A DNA stretch of 64,000 bases from Leishmania mexicana MHOM/GT/2001/U1103 (lineage: Eukaryota > Euglenozoa > Kinetoplastea > Trypanosomatida > Trypanosomatidae): assembly GCF_000234665.1 (NCBI RefSeq), contig NC_018320.1, positions 186,001 to 250,000 of the forward strand, given 5' to 3'. Shown piece by piece: positions 37,445-48,340 of the stretch. Each line of letters begins with the position of its first letter. Within the stretch, counting starts at the first letter, position 1. Below the pieces are notes generated by a model, which was not told the origin of the DNA, did not search any database, and saw nothing but the letters and a program-made list of their open reading frames with translations. Both the position numbers and the translations under genes were made by a program.

Positions 37445-38428
37445 GACTCCCGCGAGGGCTCGATGGATCGGCAGTTCTGGCGTCTTTCGTTCGTTTTGCG
37501 CGTGTATGTGCGTGGAGGTGGGTCTCCGCGCGTGAGAGCGGAGGCGCACCCAAGTGAAGGTAGACGGCGCTTGTGGCTCATGCACGTATGCGCGCTTGTG
37601 TGCGTGTGTGTGTGTGTGTGCAGATAGAGTTGAGCGCAACAACACGGCCGAGGATGATGGGAAGGGAGGAGAGGCCAGAGAGGTGCGGAATGCCAAAGAG
37701 CGGCCATGGGACGTGGATAGCGGAGCCGGGGGAAGAGGCCTGGCGAGGAGGAAGGGAGGGGGGCAGTCGTGCGAAGTTGCCTCCGACGTGACACACACGC
37801 CCCGTTCCCCCCCCCCTCCCTCCCCCGCGCCGCCAGCGTGCATGTCTTTACTCCGCGGAGTAGGCGCGTGAACGATGGGAGCGGGGCAGAGAAGGGGGGA
37901 GGTGGTGATGGGGCACAGCTCAAGAGGCCTCATGGGCGAGCGGGTGAGAGCTAAGCACCGCAAGTAAAGGGGAAAAGAAACGATGGCGCAACCGCCGGAA
38001 CGGAGATCGACGTGAAAAGGCCGAAGACGTGCAGCCATGGAAGAGGCGTGGGTGGCGCGACTGTGAAACATATGGGTCGATAGCAGGAGGATGTCACAGT
38101 GGCCGCGATGCTGGCGATGGTGTGTGCACATCACAGTGTGTGGGTGTGGGTGTGTGCCTGGGCGTGCAGTGGGTAGAAGGTCAGAGGAATGACGTGCGCA
38201 TGGCGCCGCTGAGGGCCAGCAACGAGGAAGGGTGGAAAACGGAGGAGAGGCGTTTGAAGTGGTGGGGATTCGAGTGGGGGAGTATGCAAAGACTCTCATC
38301 AACGCGCCCGCCACTCCCCTCCCCCTCCAACCTACCCGCACACCCCGACCTCGCTTCACCTTCCCATCGCCACGCGCTCTCACCTCTACTCTTCCCTTTC
38401 TCAGCTGCAGCACATCAGCCTGCGGCCG
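37445..38428 (-). other. Spacer between the two RING-H2 genes
   Basis: No gene is supported; the 428-codon open frame that runs through it into the RING gene is leader-like. A GT tract lies at about 37604-37620 and strong polypyrimidine sequence on the transcribed strand at 37740-37765. Confidence 0.5.
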
Positions 38429-38980
38429 CTACACGTTCGAGGTGATCTTGTGCAGCTGCCACTGCCGCCCACACACCGGACACATGGAGCGCATCTGAAG
38501 CCACCGCGAGACGCAGTGGTAGTGATACACGTGCCCGCACGTCCCCCAAGCCACGCAGCACTTGTCTGAGAGATCTGCCAGTCTTGCCAGAGTCGGGTGT
38601 TTGGCGGTGGTGGCCGGCGGTGGTGATGTCTGCGCTGTGGATGCCCGGCCAGTAAGTCGCCCTGCGCTGGCTGCCGACACCGTAGAGGCAGGGTGCGGCG
38701 AGGAGGACGCGGACTGCGCCCCTGTTACTGTTGATGCTGATGCGGTCGAGTTAAATGATAATGGCGCCTTGGCGAGGCAGTTGATGCAGTGATCGGCCAA
38801 GTTGTTCTTGCATATAGCGCACACGCGCGTCTGCACATCCCAAGACCATACCGCAACGGTATCCCACTGCTGTGCTGTTATTCTGCACGGGATGCGCGAC
38901 GTCGCGACAGAGCCGGCATCGCCACCGCTGCTGGTCAGCTCCGCGGCTGGCAGGCTCGACGATGCCGCTGACGCTGACAT
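38429..38980 (-). CDS. RING-H2 protein of the RBX/APC11 type with a low-complexity insert
   Basis: A 183-residue protein from the ATG at 38980 (MSASAASSSLPAAEL). The strand before the RING, TVAVWSWDVQTRVCAIC, closely resembles RBX1, where this Trp-rich strand pairs with cullin. The RING ligands are CAICKNNLADHCINC, then after an insert of about 60 Ser/Thr/Ala residues CCVAWGTCGHVYHYHC and CPVCGRQW. The insert falls between the second and third Cys groups, a loop that tolerates extra length. The open frame extends 43 codons further upstream without an ATG, so an unannotated upstream start is not excluded. Likely the closer RBX1 counterpart of the pair. Confidence 0.88.
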   Translation of the reverse strand: MSASAASSSLPAAELTSSGGDAGSVATSRIPCRITAQQWDTVAVWSWDVQTRVCAICKNNLADHCINCLAKAPLSFNSTASASTVTGAQSASSSPHPASTVSAASAGRLTGRASTAQTSPPPATTAKHPTLARLADLSDKCCVAWGTCGHVYHYHCVSRWLQMRSMCPVCGRQWQLHKITSNV

Positions 38981-39913
38981 CGGGGACGGCAATGATGCCG
39001 TCGTGGCCGGGGCAGATGCTGACGTTTGGCGCGTGCCGAACTTTGTCGCGGTGCCTGTCGTCTGCTCGTCCCCTGTTATGGTGGCTACGCCTCCCTCCGC
39101 CCAGCGCAAGCAGGGCGAAGAGTTCGTGAGTGTTTGATGTAAAGAAAAGGCGGGGAAGCCGGAGAAGGCCCACCGCAGCCCCCGCCACTATTTGTGTGCG
39201 CGCGGCAGTGACGCTTGGTTGATGATGATGCGGTGGAGGGAGGGGGAGAGAGGCTGCAGTGGTAGCCGTGCACACGTGTGTGGGGCACCTGCGGACACCA
39301 CCACGAGACCACACTACGTGATGCTATCAGCTCTGGCAACACCAGAAGCCACGTAGAGCAAACGGCGGGGGTGGGGTGGAAGGGGAGAAGACGAGAGGCG
39401 TGAAGTGAAACATGCCAGCGCGTGGGACACGTGGAAAAGGGGGAGGTGATGGTGGTGGTGGTGGTGGTGGGGACATCCCTGCTGTGGATGAAAGCATGCG
39501 AACGAAAGGAGAGCCGGGGCCGCTCCCTCCTTCCCCCTCCCCCACCGCCACCACTGGAGAGGGATGCGCCATCGTCGGCAGAGTAACTCGAGCGACACGA
39601 TAAAGCGGAAGAAAAGCGGGGGAGGGCACTTGGAGAGGGGGGGAGACGAGCAGGCAAGCATCCGCTGAGCCGCATCGGAGGCGGCGCTGCACAGCCGCCT
39701 TTCAGTGCTCCCGGCATGCAATATAGAATGGCCCTCGTTGCTCGTGTGGCTTCCGGTGTTTGACAGGCGGCCAGAGGAAAGTGAGGAAGGGGTCATCCGC
39801 GGCATGAACGTGCGCGGAAGGGCGGGGAGGTGCCTGGGTGGGGACAGGCCAAGATGGACGAGGGAGGAGCGAGGAGAGCGTGTGCGCGTGTGGGCGCGCC
39901 ACCCCCATGTGCC
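38981..39913 (-). other. Spacer between the coiled-coil gene and the second RING gene
   Basis: No gene is supported. A GGT trinucleotide run lies at about 39445-39470. Composition is strongly biased, and open frames on either strand are His/Pro/Ser-rich. Confidence 0.5.
39445..39470. repeat. (GGT)n trinucleotide repeat
   Basis: Run of GGT units with one GAT interruption at its left end. Confidence 0.85.
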
Positions 39914-41800
39914 CTACAAGGAGCGCGCCTGCAGCATCTCTGATAGCTGATCTCGCGTGCGCGTCAGTTGCGCGTTCTGCAGCTTCATCTGCTCTAGGGA
40001 TAAGAAGCTGTCACGCTGCTGCTGCCGCATGGCGGTCAGCTGCTGCTCCAACTGCTGCACACGCCGGTCCGACTCCATCATCTGGCGCTTGTGCGCCTCT
40101 AAGCCGTCCTCGAGTCGTCCCATCTGCGCCGCCAAAATGCTGCGCTCCCGCTCCTTCTTCGCCAGCGCGGCTTCGCGCTCGCGAAGGTCGTCCTGCAATT
40201 TCGAGTTTTGCAGCCGCAGCTGCTCATATCGACGTTGCACCTCCTCCACCTCCGCATAGGCGCGCTCCTTCGCCGACTGCACCTCCTGCAGCGCTTGGGC
40301 CACGTTGGCCTCCAGCTCGCTCGCCCTCTCTTGGGCCTGATGAACAGCGCTTTGCTTCTCCTCCTGCAGGGTGCTGAGGCGCTTGTTGGCCTCCGCAAGC
40401 TGCTGCTGAGCAGACGCCAGCTTGCGTGCGCTGCTGTCAGCGCTGAGACGGTATTGCTGGCTGCCCTGCTGGGCTTGGCGCAGCTCGTCGCGAGCCTTGC
40501 GCAAGGAGGCTTCCTGCGCCGCCTTCGTCTCCTCGAGCTCCTCGCACCGTGAACGTACCTCAGACAGGCTGCGCTGTGCACTCTGCAGCTGGCGCTGTGC
40601 ATCCTGGAGCTGCTGATCGAAATCTCGTTGAAGGCGGGAGGTGCACTGCTCGCACTGTCGCATCGCATCATCTCGTTGCAGCTGCAGCGCGGACACCTCG
40701 CCGTGGAGCCGCTTCAATTCCATTTCTTGCGCCTGTCGTGTCTGCGCCTCCAGAAGCTCTGCCGTGCTCTGGAAGCGCAACGATGATGTAGGCGCTGAGG
40801 ACGCACCGCTGCCGTGGCCGGCGCCAGATGGGTTCGTCGTATCACACCGGGCCAGCTGAGCGCGCAGCTTCAGCACCTCCAGCTCCTGGGTACGGTTCAC
40901 GCTGCGTAGGTCCTCGACGACCATGCGATGGCGCTCCTCTACGATGCGGAGATGCGCGGCGTGGTTGTCACTCGCCTGGCGGAGTGCATGCGTCATCTTG
41001 GCACGGAGCCGCTCTAGCTCTTGCGCCTTGTCGGCATTCTCCTGGGTTATGAGCTGCAGCTTAGCCTTTTGCACCGCTGTGCCCGTCTGCTGCTCCTCAG
41101 TCTGCTGTTCCTGTATCCTCAGCTTCCGCTCCGCACCCTCTCGGGCTGCCTCTGCCTTCGACGTGGCCTGCTTGGCCGCCTCCAGCGCCGTCTCTAAGGA
41201 GGCCGCGCGCTCTGCTATGCGAAGTGCATCTTGCTTGGCGGTATTTTCCGCGTCAAGGGCACGCGTCATCTCGATGCGGAGGCGCACCAGCTCCTCTTGC
41301 AATTCGCGCACCGCCTCGAGATAGCGCTGCACTTCCGCCGCTGCCTTGCCCTGCACACTTTTCGCCAGCTCCTCGGCCATGCGGACAGCGTTCGACACGT
41401 CGAGCTGGTCCTTGCGAAACACGTCCAGCTGCGCCTGCAGGTCCACCGTTTCTCTGCGCAGCCGCTCCACCTCCTCCGCCTTTTCGTGAATCACGGCATC
41501 GTAGCACTGGAGAAGCGGTATGGCGATGTCGGGGTCCTGCATGCCCTGCCGCATCTCCTGCACCTCGTTCTGGGGCAGCTGCAGGAGCTCCTGCAACTGG
41601 AGTTGAAGGCGCATGTTCCACTCGTCGCTCACACGCAGGCGCTCACGCAGCTGGTGCAGCTCAGCTTGAAGTGCCTGTGCACCGGTCGAGTACGCGGTCG
41701 CAACGGGCGGCGCTGCAGAAGGAGAAGAAGCCGCGCTCACCGGCGCGGCACTATCACCGGTGGCATCACGCGGCGGTGGATCAGATGGCGAGCTCCGCAT
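39914..41800 (-). CDS. Long coiled-coil protein
   Basis: Not recognised by family. It has 628 residues from the ATG at 41800. Residues 1 to about 45 are Pro/Ser/Ala-rich (MRSSPSDPPPRDATGD). From there to the C-terminus the chain is almost unbroken heptad-type helix rich in Glu, Gln, Arg, Leu and Ala (for example VRELQEELVRLRIEMTRAL), broken only by a short Ser/Gly loop near residue 310. No motor, kinase or metal motif is seen. Proteins of this shape in trypanosomatids are often cytoskeletal or basal-body components, but nothing here proves that. The C-terminal tripeptide RSL is not a standard glycosomal signal. Confidence 0.93.
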   Translation of the reverse strand: MRSSPSDPPPRDATGDSAAPVSAASSPSAAPPVATAYSTGAQALQAELHQLRERLRVSDEWNMRLQLQLQELLQLPQNEVQEMRQGMQDPDIAIPLLQCYDAVIHEKAEEVERLRRETVDLQAQLDVFRKDQLDVSNAVRMAEELAKSVQGKAAAEVQRYLEAVRELQEELVRLRIEMTRALDAENTAKQDALRIAERAASLETALEAAKQATSKAEAAREGAERKLRIQEQQTEEQQTGTAVQKAKLQLITQENADKAQELERLRAKMTHALRQASDNHAAHLRIVEERHRMVVEDLRSVNRTQELEVLKLRAQLARCDTTNPSGAGHGSGASSAPTSSLRFQSTAELLEAQTRQAQEMELKRLHGEVSALQLQRDDAMRQCEQCTSRLQRDFDQQLQDAQRQLQSAQRSLSEVRSRCEELEETKAAQEASLRKARDELRQAQQGSQQYRLSADSSARKLASAQQQLAEANKRLSTLQEEKQSAVHQAQERASELEANVAQALQEVQSAKERAYAEVEEVQRRYEQLRLQNSKLQDDLREREAALAKKERERSILAAQMGRLEDGLEAHKRQMMESDRRVQQLEQQLTAMRQQQRDSFLSLEQMKLQNAQLTRTRDQLSEMLQARSL

Positions 41801-43495
41801 TGCAAGTGCCGTTCTTCTCCCCAGCGGTGCCCTCTACTGCCCTCCAAGCTGACCCTGGTAAAGCAACAGCGTGCTGCTGCGAGACTCCCGCGTCGATCGA
41901 CCAAAAGGGAAAAAATGAGTGCGCGAGGTGGACGCGCCAGATACTGGTGTGTGTGTGTGGGTGGGTGGGTGGGTGGGTGTGCTTGTATGTCTATGGTACG
42001 GTGTATGTACAGTGGTATGTGTATCTGTGTGTGCGTGGCCTGCGCCTTCACCGTAAAGTCTTCCGGGTGGGCGGAGGCGCACGCCGATGCATCGAATAAA
42101 CCTTAACGGTGCACGAAAAAGGGAGACACAGAGGCAGAGGGCGGAGGAGGAAGAGGGGAAGAGGAGGCCGTCACGTCACTCGAGCAGAGAAGGCAACCAA
42201 CCACCAACCAGCCAACCATCACAACGCAAAGGGAGAGGGGACGGGGGGAGGCAGAGCAGCGGATGAGAGACACACACACAGCTAACTAGCGAAGTGGTGC
42301 GAACACGAGTAGCAAGGCCGCTGCGTATCAAGTGGGCCCATCGTCTCCGTTAGCGTCAGCAGGCATGCACGAGCACAGAAACGGAGAGCGACAGAGAAAA
42401 AAGGGCGCGGGTGGTGAGGGAGCGGCAGCGAATCACCGACCGATCCGACATCCGAAATCCTCGGCAAGAGAACGTCTTGCTAAGAGGGCACAAGGTGCAC
42501 ATAACGTCCCTGGTATGTACACACGCGCACACACCATCGCGAGCTCGTCTCTGTGTCCATGACTCACACGCGCGGTAGAGTACCGGCTGCTGCGATAGTG
42601 CCGCTGTTGTTGGCGCCTCCGCATACGCCCCCTTGCACACACACACGCCTATATAGATATATATGTGCTTCTGATCTGTAGACATCTCGTGTCGGTGTAG
42701 GTGGTATAGCAGTTGGTGCCTTTACGTGGCAGCAGTGGATAAGGTCAGGTCGTGGCTCGTCAGGTGCCACCACCCGTTGATTTGGGGAGGGAGGGAACGA
42801 GTAAACAAGCTCGACGCGGTGCAGGATACCCGCGCACGCAATACACGCGCTGTGCTGGTTGTCGATAGACGGTGTCCACCACCCCCCCACCCCCTTTATT
42901 GATTTTTCTTCACACCGGACGAGTACGTGGGGGCGTGGGTGTGCGTGGGAGCGAGTGTGTGCGCCACGTGTCTCCCTCGGGTCTCGCCTCAGCGTCCACC
43001 ATCCATCGTCCTCTCACCTTTTGCCTCCGCTTCTGTTTCTCTGTTCTGAAAACCGATAGCCGCCCCACCCCACTTCACCCCCACCCCCTTTGACGTCTCA
43101 GAGAGGTGCATGCCTGGTTGTGTGTGTATGTGTGTGTCGCGCGGGAGCGTCTGACGGAGAGCTTGACGGGAAGGATAAAGGGTCTGTTCGTGGGAGGGGA
43201 AGGGAGAGAACGATGGAAGGGGGCAGGGGCACCTCACGCGGTGGACGGCCTTACCATCAGCAACATGCGCCACCCCCCCTTCCCCCTCCGCCCTTCTCTC
43301 TGTGGGCGTAGGTGCTGGTGGTGATGCCTGCAACCGCGCAAGCTTGCTCCCTGCTCGTGTCGGGTGGGAAGGGATGGATGGAGTAGCACCTAGAGAGGGA
43401 GGGGGTACACGTCTGCGCGCGCACACGCACAAGCGGCATACGTGCTCCCGCGCGCCATCACAGCAGCGAAGCAGTATGTGGCTGCAGCACGCGGA
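41801..43495 (-). other. Spacer between the probable mitochondrial gene and the coiled-coil gene
   Basis: About 1.7 kb without a supported gene. It holds a GT/GGTG microsatellite at 41944-41980 and an AT-rich patch at 42649-42664. The rest is low complexity. Confidence 0.5.
41944..41980. repeat. GT then GGTG microsatellite
   Basis: Same structure as 27358-27400: a GT run passing into GGTG units. Confidence 0.85.
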
Positions 43496-45487
43496 CTAGG
43501 GTGGCGTCCACCGCTTCCAGTCCCGGGACTTACGCAACGCGGCGACATGAGCAAGAATAACATCGGGGATGTCGGTCTGCATGGCATTGCACAGAGTCAC
43601 CACCTCGTCGTTTATCACCATCGTGAACAGCGGCGGGACAGCTCCAGCGTCGGCCGCTGTGGAGCTCGTACCATCGGTACCGCCTCGGGCGCTGTGTCCA
43701 CCATATGTGTCAGTGTCCTCGCCGTCACACGCCGGCACCAACTCCAGCTCCCCGTGGCGGATCGCTCTGAGCTTCTCAAAATCAAGGACGGCGGCAGAGG
43801 AGGATGGCGGTGTCGTGCTCACACTCGCCGCGGCGGTACCATCCCCTCTGCCTGCGTGCGTGTGCGAGATGGGGTAGCGCTTGGTCTGCACAACGCACCC
43901 ACCGAGTTGGAATAGCTTCTCCATCGTGAGAAAGATGATTCCCCGCGTGTCCGTCAATGGGAAGTGGTAGCGAGTGCAGTACTCCCACATAAGCCAGGTG
44001 GTGCAGGAGTTGTAGCGGTTGCCACGGCAGTTCATGCAGCGCACTAGCCTGCCCCTGATCGGGTTCAACCGCGCAAACCTCTCACGGTCGCAAAGCTGGG
44101 CGACGTTATAGTACCGCATGACACTGCGTGCAGTGTCAGTGGAGGCCTCCCCATCCGGCACCGAGGTGACAGCCGCGCCAGCGCGCCCGTCGTACGAGAG
44201 CTCTGCGTCTGCAGCCCTTGCCGCTGTCTTCTGCCACGAAGGCTCAGACGAGGAGCGTTGCACCAGCGCGCAGTACCCCACCTCTTCGGGCCTCACTGTT
44301 GCACCAAGCACTCGCACATCACGCTCGGAAAGCCAGTATGGGCTTTGCGCTCGTAGGCGGGGGAAGTGCGGCGAGGCGGCAATTGCCGCGGCGAGCGCAA
44401 AGGGAAAATGACCGCCGGCGAGGTCGAGCAGACCCGCTTTGACATCGAAGCCACTCCGGAACGACGAAGCACCATGGGGATCTCTCGCCTGACGCAGATG
44501 CGCCATGACCTCGGTCACAGTAGCGGCGCGGTACTTCGCGGCCAAGGTCGTCTGCTCCAGGTTGAATAAACGCACCACCTCAGATGTGGAGGTGGGTACC
44601 AGGACCCCCTCCTCCTCCCCCACCGTTACGGTCGCGCCGGCATTCTTGAAGGCGTTCCGCGACGACCAGAATGGCGAGACAAAGCGGCGTGCCTCCGCTG
44701 CGCTCCGCGTGGCCGACGCGATGCTGCCCCAGTACCGTGCCCCATGCAGGTTTAACGGCTCTGCTACACTGTATAGCGTAGCAGCAGGGGTTGTGCCTTG
44801 CTGTCTGTCTGCGCTCTTCTCCCTCTCAGACGCAGTCCCTTGGAGTGGTGGTGCCGCCTTCGCAGCGGTTCCAGTGGCAGCCCTCTCCACTCCCATCGTC
44901 CCCACCTCATCCGCAAAGGCCTCAGCGCACTCCAGCAGCTCCTCCTCACCGTTCGACACGCCATCTCCTTCTACGGCATCGCCGCCAGCTGACCCGGCTG
45001 CGTCACGCCCCACCGTGTCCGCATCACGAATGCGCCCATGAGCTGCCGACGCCTCCGCATCGGGCAACCGGTCCTCACCGTCAGCACCCGCCGCAACGGC
45101 GGACGACGACAGCCGAGGGTGCCCTAACAACAACTTCAGGGCGGCGGTAGCCTGGTTCGCCACGGTGTGCTCATGCACAACAGACACCGGGTACGTCGAC
45201 TTTCCCCCTTCGACAAGGGCACCGTGCGCGTTGTTGCCGTGTGTATCCGCATCCCAGTCGCCACCTACAGCGCGATGACGCTCACGAGCAGCGTCGCCAG
45301 CACCAAAGTCGTCCCCGGCACCGTCTCTGCCATGAAGCGACGCAGCATTCTGCGGCGTCATACCAGCCAGGGTCTTGGCGTAGAGGCGCAGTGGACATGA
45401 TGGGTGCAACGCAGCGGCTGGCAAGCATCTCTGTGCGAGCGCGCAGCCACCGCAGAGGTGTTGTGCAGCACGGCGTGAGCTGAGCAT
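43496..45487 (-). CDS. Hypothetical protein, probably mitochondrial, with a four-Cys motif
   Basis: Not recognised. With the ATG at 45487 it has 663 residues and starts MLSSRRAAQHLCGGCAL, a basic and hydroxylated N-terminus free of acids for over 40 residues, typical of mitochondrial targeting. Residues 50-230 are acidic low complexity. The C-terminal half looks folded: VVRLFNLEQTTLAAKYRAAT near 304-323, then a possible metal site C-x2-C-x7-C-x8-C at Cys484, 487, 495 and 504 (CMNCRGNRYNSC), followed by an aromatic-rich segment. Conserved Cys plus the leader would suit a mitochondrial ribosome or RNA-processing component, but that is a guess. The longer open frame upstream is rejected as leader sequence. 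Confidence 0.85.
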   Translation of the reverse strand: MLSSRRAAQHLCGGCALAQRCLPAAALHPSCPLRLYAKTLAGMTPQNAASLHGRDGAGDDFGAGDAARERHRAVGGDWDADTHGNNAHGALVEGGKSTYPVSVVHEHTVANQATAALKLLLGHPRLSSSAVAAGADGEDRLPDAEASAAHGRIRDADTVGRDAAGSAGGDAVEGDGVSNGEEELLECAEAFADEVGTMGVERAATGTAAKAAPPLQGTASEREKSADRQQGTTPAATLYSVAEPLNLHGARYWGSIASATRSAAEARRFVSPFWSSRNAFKNAGATVTVGEEEGVLVPTSTSEVVRLFNLEQTTLAAKYRAATVTEVMAHLRQARDPHGASSFRSGFDVKAGLLDLAGGHFPFALAAAIAASPHFPRLRAQSPYWLSERDVRVLGATVRPEEVGYCALVQRSSSEPSWQKTAARAADAELSYDGRAGAAVTSVPDGEASTDTARSVMRYYNVAQLCDRERFARLNPIRGRLVRCMNCRGNRYNSCTTWLMWEYCTRYHFPLTDTRGIIFLTMEKLFQLGGCVVQTKRYPISHTHAGRGDGTAAASVSTTPPSSSAAVLDFEKLRAIRHGELELVPACDGEDTDTYGGHSARGGTDGTSSTAADAGAVPPLFTMVINDEVVTLCNAMQTDIPDVILAHVAALRKSRDWKRWTPP

Positions 45488-46996
45488 GGAAAGCAACGCG
45501 AGAGAGAGAGTGGAAAAGGGGGCAGGGGCAGGAGCGATGCAGGAGCTCGACCGAAGTATCCACGCAGCAGAGCGGAGAGATGAGGACAGGGTACTCTCCC
45601 TCTCGCTCGTGTGTGTGTGTGTGTGCATGTGATCACAGAGGTTGAAGACGCGAATGGAGAGAGGTGGAGGGGCGGGCGGGACGGACAGGTGGAGGCGAGG
45701 AGGGAGAGGTATGAGTCTGTTGATGGCGAGAGGTGGAGAAAGCGGAGGGGACAAGACGAGAGGAAAGGAGCGCCGTCTGTGCCGCGCCAAAGAGCGCTGC
45801 GAGCACGTCCGCTGGCAGACCATTGCCCGCTTGCATTGTTCGCCTACTTGCGTATCGGTGTGGCTATTCCGCCACGTCAGTGCTCCTCGTCGCACACGCG
45901 CAAGACGGAGGAGGGAAAGGGGAGGGGAGGGGAGGGGAGGGTGTGTACGCGCGTTCTGTGCGCGCCCGATGTGCGTAAGAGCACTAGAGAATGGAGAGCA
46001 CGCCGCAGTGCACGCGCGTGCGGAGGTGTGGTTGTGCCTTGTTTTCAATAGGCGTATATATATATATATACCAGACACATGGTGTTGTGCCTCGCGCTCC
46101 ACATGCTTCACATGCAGCCTCACCATCGCACCAGAGGTGATGGCGTCGCGGCAGGAGGATGAGGAACGAACGATAAGGGGGACAAGAAGGCCCCCCACCC
46201 CACCCCCCACCGCAGCAACAAGAGACACGCCACACGGGTGCTGCATTTGTGTAGTCGTTCAGTGGAGAGAGAAGGGGGTGGGGTGGGGGTATGCGGATGG
46301 GGGCTGAGACGCGCCCCCCTCCTCCTCCTCCCCGTGCCACACCCGTCCCCCTCTCGGCGTCACCTTCCCACTGACGCTACATCACGCCTCTCATACCAGC
46401 AGGCGTATGCAACGAGCTCCTCTCCCTCCCTCCGTTCACTGCACACAGGCAGACGGCGCACAGCCCAAAACGTAGCGCAGGGGGAAAAAAACGGGCGCAT
46501 CTGCACGCGGGCAGCACACAGGCGGGGCCTGTGCCCAGGGGACGGGGCAAGAGCGGAGGAGATCACGGCAGTCCATCACCACCAGAGAGAGAGATAGGCA
46601 CACACGAGGGTGCGTGTGGAGCGGGGGTTGGCCCGGAAGGAGATGAGGAGTGGGGCGGGAGGTGAGAAGTGTCACCTCCCGCATCCCCTTCCCCTCTTCT
46701 CTCTCTCCACGCCGCGCCGCGCGCGCACACACGTACACAAGAGGGAGTCTGGCAAACACACACAGCGATGCTGCCCACCACACCGCGACAACCATTTCTC
46801 AAGAGGGCTCTCCCGTCTCTCTCTCGCCTTTATCCGAGCCTCCGTCTCCGTGTCTCCGCTTCGCTGTCCGCTGTGAACGCGTGCGAGGTGGACGGAACAT
46901 GCACGTACATGTGCCCTCGCGTCACTGACGCAACGACCGTGCGCCCGCTTTCTTGACCGCTGCCGCCTCTGCCGTGGTCCGACGCAGGGCCCGCAG
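45488..46996 (-). other. Spacer between AP endonuclease and the probable mitochondrial gene
   Basis: No gene is supported in 1.5 kb. It contains a GT run at 45609-45625, a GGGGA repeat at about 45914-45941, and a TA dinucleotide run at 46054-46071. Confidence 0.5.
46054..46071. repeat. (TA)n microsatellite
   Basis: Alternating TA run, one of the few AT-only stretches in this GC-rich window. Confidence 0.85.
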
Positions 46997-48340
46997 TCAT
47001 GGGTGGCGCATCCACATCTGGAACGGACAGTGATCGCTGCCCATCACCGTCGGCATCGGGAAGCAGTCCACGACGTATGATGCAAGTCGCGAGGAGACAA
47101 CGAAGTAGTCCAAGCGCCACCCCAAGTTTCTCGGGCGACCGTTGATACGCTGAGACCAGAAAGAGTAGACCGGGCCTGCCTGGGGGTAGAGCTGGCGAAA
47201 GACGTCCACCGAGTTCGTCCGCTGCATCGTCTCGCGAAACGACATCCGCTCCTCTGGCGCAAAGCCGCTGCACTCCTGCATCGACTTGAATGTGCCGGCG
47301 TAGTAGCGGTCGTAGTCGCGCTCCGCCACGTTGAGGTCACCAGCCCAGATAAAGCCGTGCGGGCTGCTGTCGCCGCCTGTCGCCGCCGCCGACGGGACGG
47401 CGGCATTTTCGGTGGCCCAGGTGTCCAGCCGGTGAAGGTACTCCCTCATGTTGGGATCAAAGGATTGGATGCGGTAAGGCAGCCGCGTCAGTCCCATGCC
47501 GCTGTTCGCCACGTATGTGTTCACGAGGGCAATGCGCGACGACGACGATCCAGAGCCCGGATCCGGAGAGAGGAATGTAGTCAGCACGCGGCCCTCCTCA
47601 TCGCCAGCGCCTTCCACCAATACCGGTGAGCCGGCGGCCGCGTCTGCCTGTGGTTCGGACGGCAATGCGAAGCCACGAGTGCACCGCGCGTGCAGCCGTT
47701 TCACAGTGGTGCTGTTCTTCATGTAGGTGCGGGTGCCCGAGTAGCCCCGCTTGAAGGCGCACGGGTGGTCCACAAAAGAGTAGCCGTCCACCACGCCGAG
47801 GGCCGCATTCGCCTCTGCCTCGTCGACGTTCAGCTTTGTCTCCTGCAGGCACAGAATATCGGGCTGCTCGGCCTCCATGAACGCTCTCAGCGCCGAGGCG
47901 TTCTTCTTCAGCAGCCCGCGTAGGCCGGCTACGTTCCAGGTAATGAACTTGTACATGCGCGATGGGTCGAAGTCGCTGTCCGCCGTCCTGCGCACGAACG
48001 GCACCACGTCAGACCAAATCTCCTTCTCGGACCTCTTCGTGTTGAGGGCGGCGAGGGCCTCCGCGGTGCGGATCAGCTTACCGACATCGCCGTTCGTGAT
48101 CTTCGGCGCGCTGCTCGTGCGACGTGCGGGGTTCCCGGTCGTCGTCGTCTTCTTAGCGCCGCCTGCAGCCGTGACGGTGGCGGACGTGGTGTCCGTTGTG
48201 GTCGCCGTCACTGCAACTTCCGCCTTGACTCGCTGGCCGCCAGCCGCCTTCTTCGAGGGCAGCAGCTCAGATGGTGGCGACGACGTCGTCGACGAGGACG
48301 TAGAGTCACCGCTGGACTGCCGGCGTCGCTTCGAGGCCAT
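46997..48340 (-). CDS. APE1: AP endonuclease (exonuclease III / APE1 family)
   Basis: Cuts DNA 5' to abasic sites in base-excision repair; a metal-dependent nuclease. It has 447 residues from the ATG at 48340. Residues 1 to about 120 are a Lys/Ser/Thr-rich tail that includes a basic start (MASKRRRQ), a likely nuclear signal. The catalytic fold follows: TWNVAGLRG with Asn136, CLQETKLN with Glu167, NTYVANSG with Tyr276, WAGDLNV with Asp335 and Asn337, GWRLDYFV with Asp411, and GSDHCPF with Asp436 and His437. All expected catalytic positions are present. Two inserts are visible, about residues 222-265 and 313-328. Leishmania major has a well-studied homologue (LMAP). Confidence 0.96.
   Translation of the reverse strand: MASKRRRQSSGDSTSSSTTSSPPSELLPSKKAAGGQRVKAEVAVTATTTDTTSATVTAAGGAKKTTTTGNPARRTSSAPKITNGDVGKLIRTAEALAALNTKRSEKEIWSDVVPFVRRTADSDFDPSRMYKFITWNVAGLRGLLKKNASALRAFMEAEQPDILCLQETKLNVDEAEANAALGVVDGYSFVDHPCAFKRGYSGTRTYMKNSTTVKRLHARCTRGFALPSEPQADAAAGSPVLVEGAGDEEGRVLTTFLSPDPGSGSSSSRIALVNTYVANSGMGLTRLPYRIQSFDPNMREYLHRLDTWATENAAVPSAAATGGDSSPHGFIWAGDLNVAERDYDRYYAGTFKSMQECSGFAPEERMSFRETMQRTNSVDVFRQLYPQAGPVYSFWSQRINGRPRNLGWRLDYFVVSSRLASYVVDCFPMPTVMGSDHCPFQMWMRHP

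Noticed and set aside
37127..38413. 428-codon frame that would make the first RING protein four times longer
   Set aside because: The extra part is low-complexity spacer with polypyrimidine tracts; the 105-residue form matches the RBX family length.
46054..46071. TA run as a possible promoter or replication origin
   Set aside because: It is a simple microsatellite in a spacer, with no strand switch or other supporting signal.
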